Assembly (NCBI GenBank): GCA_023053685.1
Contig: JALIGW010000001.1
Location: 226,375,434-226,439,433, forward strand
Direction: 5' to 3'
Source: Diadophis punctatus similis
Lineage: Eukaryota > Chordata > Lepidosauria > Squamata > Dipsadidae
Length of the DNA stretch: 64,000 bases
Shown: positions 40,701 through 46,700 of the stretch, in pieces
Position numbering within the stretch: the stretch's first letter is position 1
Layout: the number at the start of each line of letters is the position of its first letter
The notes under the pieces: model-generated
What the model saw: the letters and a program-made list of their open reading frames with translations, nothing else
The model's database searches: none
What the model was told of the DNA's origin: nothing
Made by a program: the position numbers and the translations under genes

Positions 40701-43700
40701 TTTGTTGAGCGCCTTATGGCGGCACTTTTCGTCTTCGCTGGCCGCCTTGGGCCCCTGGAGGAAGATCTCCCAGCTTTAGAGTGCTTGGAGGTCTGTTTGG
40801 ATCCTCTCTCCTTTCTCCTGCTCTTGGCTACAGGATCAGAGACTGGGATAGTGGAGGCTGAAGCCATGGATGCCATTTTGAATTATTGAAGTTTGGCGCC
40901 AAAGATTTGACAGCTAGAGTGCTGTCTTCAATAGAGGCACTGGCTCAGCTATCTGTGAAGGTTATGCTATTGCCGAGGAACGAGGCTGTAATAAAATCTA
41001 GAGTACAAGCTCCACAGTTTTTCAGGGGATTCCCCACTTAACCCAGCCTCAGCCATGCCCTTGTGGAGCGTGGCTATTTGCCGCTGGTGACGGGACGGCT
41101 CCAATCAATGAGCTGGGAATGAATCCCCTGTCCTCAGCACGCTGTGATTGTTGTTTTTGGAAGCGGCGGCTTAAAGCGGCAAAGGCAGGAGCGCGAGAGG
41201 TTCGCTATAGGAGAGGTGCTTTAGGCGTCCTTACTCCCTCTCAGCAAATGTCAGAAGCCCAAGGCTCCCTATGACACGGGGTATGTGTGAGCGTCTGATA
41301 CCGTCCCCAGGCAGCACTAGAGCAAAGAGCTCCCCTCGAGATAAAGCGGGTGAAATGCGGCTTAGTTAGCTATTACTTGAGAGCATGGGTTCCGCTCCAA
41401 TCCTCATGAGAGACGCGCTGACAAAATGGCAGCTGCAACTGTCAGTTTGGAACTGTAGCCGCGGGAAAAGCCGTTTGGAAGATTCGGGCCGAAGCCCCCG
41501 AGTCCTGTGCTGTCAGATTGGTCGCTGTACTAGTGTAGAGCACTCTTTGTAGGCAAACAGAAGAGACCTTTAAGCTACATTGAATATTAGGAGAAGTAGT
41601 CTCAGGTCGACTTGACAGCTATGCTTTATGGGCAGTTTACAGCCCGGGTTGCAGCTCTGACAGCAGGCAGCTTGAGCCAGAGGCTCCTGCTGTGGGAAAT
41701 TCAATTAACGGTGGAAGAATAGGTTGGAACAACCGTCCAGCTAAGTGACTGAGTCAAAAAGCTGGTGAGGAGAGCAACAGAGGTGGGACCTAAACAGCTT
41801 TGACAGACTCAATCCAATCAGCTTAGTAGATGGAGTTAACCCATTCCTGGATGCTATATCCACCACTATGGAGAACAGGCTGTGCGGAGCACTGCAGAGT
41901 GCTTCTGGGGGCCGGGGAGGGTGAAAACGCGACGCATGAAGGGCTTGGGAGGCCAAAAACGTCTGTATTCGGTCTATAAGACGCACCTAAATTTTCACCC
42001 ACTTTTAGGGGGGGAAAGGTGTGTCTTATACTCCAAAATATACGGTATTTACTTTGTTATACAATGACATCATGAAAATCGCTCATTCTTATGCACCTTT
42101 GAAACAAGATAATAATAAATTATTTAAGAAATAAATAACTATTTTCTACTTATGCAAGCCTGCATAACTAAATCAACAGTCCAGAGACCTACCTTTCTCA
42201 GTAAGTCAAGCCTGTCAGATGATAAGGATACACATTATTGTTTTTACATTTTCTGTAGATTTGCGGTAAGGTTGGTATTATCTTTTCAATACATTGTCAA
42301 TGGACCACCAACATAGCTAAGCTGCATTCTGTTCTCGCGTAATACAGCAAAAAGGTATTTAAAGGGAAAATGGGATTATCAAAAAGAAATAAAAAACAAG
42401 GGATAAAATACACATGATTTGGAGAGATGTGTAAGATATGAAAAAATCCACATAGGTGGGGTCAGAAGAAAACATTTAGCATGACCTGAAATAACTAAAG
42501 AAGGGGAAACTATTCAAAGGCCTATGAAGGAGGTAATAATTAAGAACACATGGGAATGCACCAAAAGTTTTAAATAAATTTAAGCTGGTTATATGGTGTT
42601 TTTTCATGGTCAAAACAGCACTTTCCAAAGTCTTCAATTGCAGAGATCAACAGTATTGCCTTCTTTACAACAGCAATTCTTGGGAGAACCCTACGTGCTT
42701 TCTGAATTTTTCATATACAACCTAATTTTAAATTTGCACAATTTATTCCAAACTCCATAAAGATTAAATGTAACATCATCAGTTGATTCTTTTCTCTTCC
42801 TTGCATTTCTTTTTGCTTTGTTTGCCACTATAAATCATAAAGAGTTTGAAGAATTTGAAACAGTAAGTGTTAAGTTTAAGTGATCTAATAAATGTATTAT
42901 TCAGATATGGATTTTGAAATAGGAGAATAAACTACTTACATTTAATACTTCTTGCCTTGGCTGTGGAGGTTCTATGCATGTCAGTAACCTGAGTAGTAAG
43001 TCCATAATAGCAGAGGTTCCTATGTGCTTTATTATGAGATCTACAAAATCATGTTTTTTCTTTAAGAAATCCACAATCTGGAAAAATATGAACAAGTATT
43101 AATAGAATGTTCTAAAACATTTTGAATCCAACAAAGCATAAGAAGATTCTGAAGAAATTGTTGGTATCAATTGATAAATTGTTGAATTTATTCAACAAGT
43201 TCATTCCTAACATTGAATATTTCATGATGGTGTTTTTTTTTAACAAAATACTGTTGTGAGGTATCTTGTACATACCCCAAATGTGAAATTTATTTTTTTC
43301 TAGTCCCCATGTTCCCTGTTTTTTTCTGAGCAGGGAGAACATTTAAAATAAAGCACTGGATTACAGACACTTGGTTTTTTAAAAAAATATATTCCATTAC
43401 TATAAGTAGCTTATGAGACGGGCAAGTTTTTCAAGTTGAAAAATATAGCAAAGGCTCATGATTAATTCTGTATCCGTATATGTATATATGTGGATCATTC
43501 AAGTCTATTAGGTACAAAACAGTGCTCAGACTGGGAGGAAAATGGCTCCTATTGATTCAGTTAAATCAACACAATTCTATCAAGCATATAAATACAGAAA
43601 TATATATCCACACGGTATTAGAAAGACAGACTCTCAAACATGAAGATTCAAAAAGCAAATACCTGTTCTGGTTTTCTGCTAATAAGAATACTCAGCACCT

Positions 43701-46700
43701 TGCTGAAGAAACTGGCCAATAATGGATTTAGAGGTGGCTCATTTAGAAGAAAACTGTACAGTTTTATTAGTAATGATTCCTCTTCACCCAGTCTATCATT
43801 AATCTGTGAAACATCGGAAGTAAGCAGCTCACAAGATATATTTGGGTATCTAAAAGAAAATAGTTGAGGTTTTATTTTACTAGAATTACAAAGCCATAAA
43901 TTAAAAAAAAGACATGCATTATTATTTTGCAGCCTGTTAAATTCTGAATTAACCCAGCCATCTTTCACAATCTGTGCAGGTTTCATAGGACTTCCAATTG
44001 AGAATAGCATTTCAATGGAGCTACTTTATAGATGGTTCTTCAATTGATTTATGTATCCAATAGACATTATTTATACGAACAATATAAAGTATCCTTATCA
44101 TCATCATATCTAGCCCTAACACAAATCCCAACTTCTGGAGCTGACCAAAAACAAAAGTTGAGAATAAAAAAAGCAGTGTAACAATATACAGTTCTCAACT
44201 TCTGGTTGATGTTGTGGCAATTTCAGACACAGAGGAACGCGTTCCCTGTGCTGAGCTCTTCCTGTTTGTGGGATCTGGAGAGAGCCTAAGCTGCCCTGAA
44301 AGGGGGGGGGGGTGAAGCAAAGGGGAGCGCCCTGTGAAGTCGGGGAGAGTCGCAGCTCTCCTGTCTGGCCCGGGGGCTATTTTTCCCTCATAGCCACGGC
44401 AAGAAGAAGCAGCCTAAAGATGGTCGCTACAAAGCTGGGACAACCGATGAATAACAGCTAAGACTGGTGCAGGAGAGAAAGTGGTGAGCCGTTGTGGAAC
44501 TGGGGGAGAGGATTTTTCTTTGTTTTAAATTACCCCAAGAAACAATTCAGAACTATTTGCCCAGAACTATGTGTTTAAGCGGTGCCCAAACTTTTTAGGG
44601 CATGTTGAAGAAATGCCCAACCAGAAATGAAAGCTGCTGGAGAATAAACAAAGATTTTGAAATAAACAGAAAAGGGACTCCTAAACTGAGAAGTGGTACT
44701 GGGAAGGCATTTTTTGAAATATTAGAATTATCTATAGATAAAACTTACTCTGCTTATATATTCGAATAATTCAAGCCACAACGGACTAGTGAACTGAAAT
44801 CTAAGTGGAGAGTGCCACCTGCTGACAAAAAGGGAAATTACAAGGAAGAGATTGGGGCTTTTTGATAACCTCTGGGTGCATTCGAATAGAACTGAATGTT
44901 AACCTATGAAATACGAAGAAGTGGGACTAATTTACTCCTTGAAAGGGAGCTTAAAGACTAAATAAATAGTTCTTGGACTGTTGGATGAAAATTAACTTTC
45001 TTTAAAAAATAAAATAAGACATTTAAAAAGGAGAAATGAGTGGAATTGTCTAGGAGATGGATCTACTCTTTCAAAATACAAAGGACAACATGGACAAAGG
45101 ATTTAAGGGCATTATGGAAAAAATGGAAAATATTATACAAGGGATGATGGTGCCAGACCAAGATGTCCAGGAAAAGGAGGAGCCAAAAGAAGAAATGAAG
45201 AAGGAAGAGGATAGAGAGGAGATTACAATGAAAATAACAGTGATTGATGAATTAAACCAGGCGGAAAATATACAGAGAGAGTTGGAACATAAGCTTGAAG
45301 TGGAGGCAGGGACGTCAATAGAAATTTTAGAAAATAGACAGTGGATGAGGGTAGAGGTGGGAGGAACACTTAGATTGGACTTCCAAGAAATAAATATAGA
45401 TGGAGACTTAAGAGAGGAATGGAGGAGGCAATTTAAAAAAAAGTGTAGCAATTGAAGTATAAATTGGGCAAAAGATGATGGATGGATGACTCCATAATTT
45501 TTTTATCGTTGTTTTGAGTTGTCTTCTCACTTTTACTCTCTACTTTTTTTTTTGTTCTGTTCTCTTTTTTTTTAGGCAGGTGACTTGATTAGAAGTAAGA
45601 CAAGAAAGAAAGAAAAAGCCTTTTAATATAGGGTAACATGATTAATAGCTAGAGTAAGTGATAGAAATAAAGGGAATATTAATGTATACATTTTTATTTG
45701 ATAAAAATAAAGTAACAATGAGAAATAGGTGGAATATTTGAATAATGATAGACTGTAACCTAATATGGATGTGTATAGTTATTAAAAACACAAAAGTTGA
45801 TTGAATGTAATAATAATGTTTAATATGATTAGTTTTATTTGTATGGGAATGCATGGTGCCCAGGTGCCACACTGTTCACGCATTGATTTGACATTTTTAT
45901 AAAAATAAATAAAAAATAAAAAACTTGAAAAAAAAAACCAATATACAGTTCTCCAAGGATATATACAGCATCAATTTGGAAAGAGCAAGCGGCATCCAGA
46001 AAGCCTCTAAAGTTGCAGCTGGGCAGTGTAGCAACATCAGCACTTCCCTATGTGGCGTTCATGCACCATGGCAGAGGAATGGGAACAAGCACAAGACAGA
46101 GCCACTTAGAGGTACACCTCCAGTAAGCAAAAACCAGCAACGGGAACCACAGCAGGCGGTAAGGCTTACAGGAGCCAAGTGAGAAGTCCTTTGGCGAGCT
46201 GTCATGAGATGTAGCAAGAAGCACTCCCATGAGCAATCAGGAATGCCAATTTAACAATCAGCTCAAGGCACAACAGAAAAATCTATTTTGATTACTGCTC
46301 CACAGGCCATGGAACTCACAAAAACCTCCATACACAAGTTTCAATTTATACAGTTAGGATCCAAATGGCCATTGGGTATGACATACAATAGTAGCCAGCT
46401 TGTCAGGAGCAAACAACTAGATCTACACATGTAGAGTTTAAATTAACTACTTTGTTGTTCTCCGCCTATTACACAGATTGACAGCTTTAGCATAGGAACA
46501 CCCGGATAAGGCTTTAAAGCATTCAAGGGGAGGGGGGTCAGACCTAGCTCTATTTGTGTTTATGTAGCCCAGGCTGATTCCTTGCTTGAGCCTTTCTTCC
46601 AACAAAGATGATTGCTTTCCAATGCAGCCACAAATATAGTTGGAAAAAATATATACCATTCACTTCTGAAAAATTAGGAAATAGAGATAGTGATGCGCTT

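Larger units (their letters stand above)
37508..41875 (-). mobile_element. degraded DIRS-type tyrosine-recombinase retrotransposon
   Basis: Terminal inverted repeats: 37540-37640 pairs with about 41760-41860, both carrying ATAGCATCCAGGAATGGG-type sequence. An internal complementary region at about 37750-37830 matches both ends. The order on the minus strand is gag-like (40876 to 39311), reverse transcriptase (39017 to 38377) and tyrosine recombinase C terminus (38252 to 37881). This is the layout known for DIRS1-like elements. Frames are broken, and an hAT miniature lies inside. It sits in a CCGT-end transposon in the intron between PPP6R3 coding exons 3 and 4. Confidence 0.88.
37279..42045. 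mobile_element. CCGT-end transposon split by the DIRS insertion
   Basis: Right end reads TACGG then TA at 42041-42047. The left end near 37279 is degraded (CATATTTTTCGGACTATAAC). Sequence at 37335-37400 is the reverse complement of that at 41870-41930, so the miniature itself was palindromic before the DIRS element landed in it. A second and third imperfect copy of the end motif lie just outside at 37252-37275. Confidence 0.75.

Noticed and set aside
45057..45455. 132-codon frame as a host gene for a coiled-coil protein
   Set aside because: It lies within an insertion bounded by a 15-bp target duplication, with an L1-like leader and an A-rich tail, so it is retrotransposon ORF1-like.
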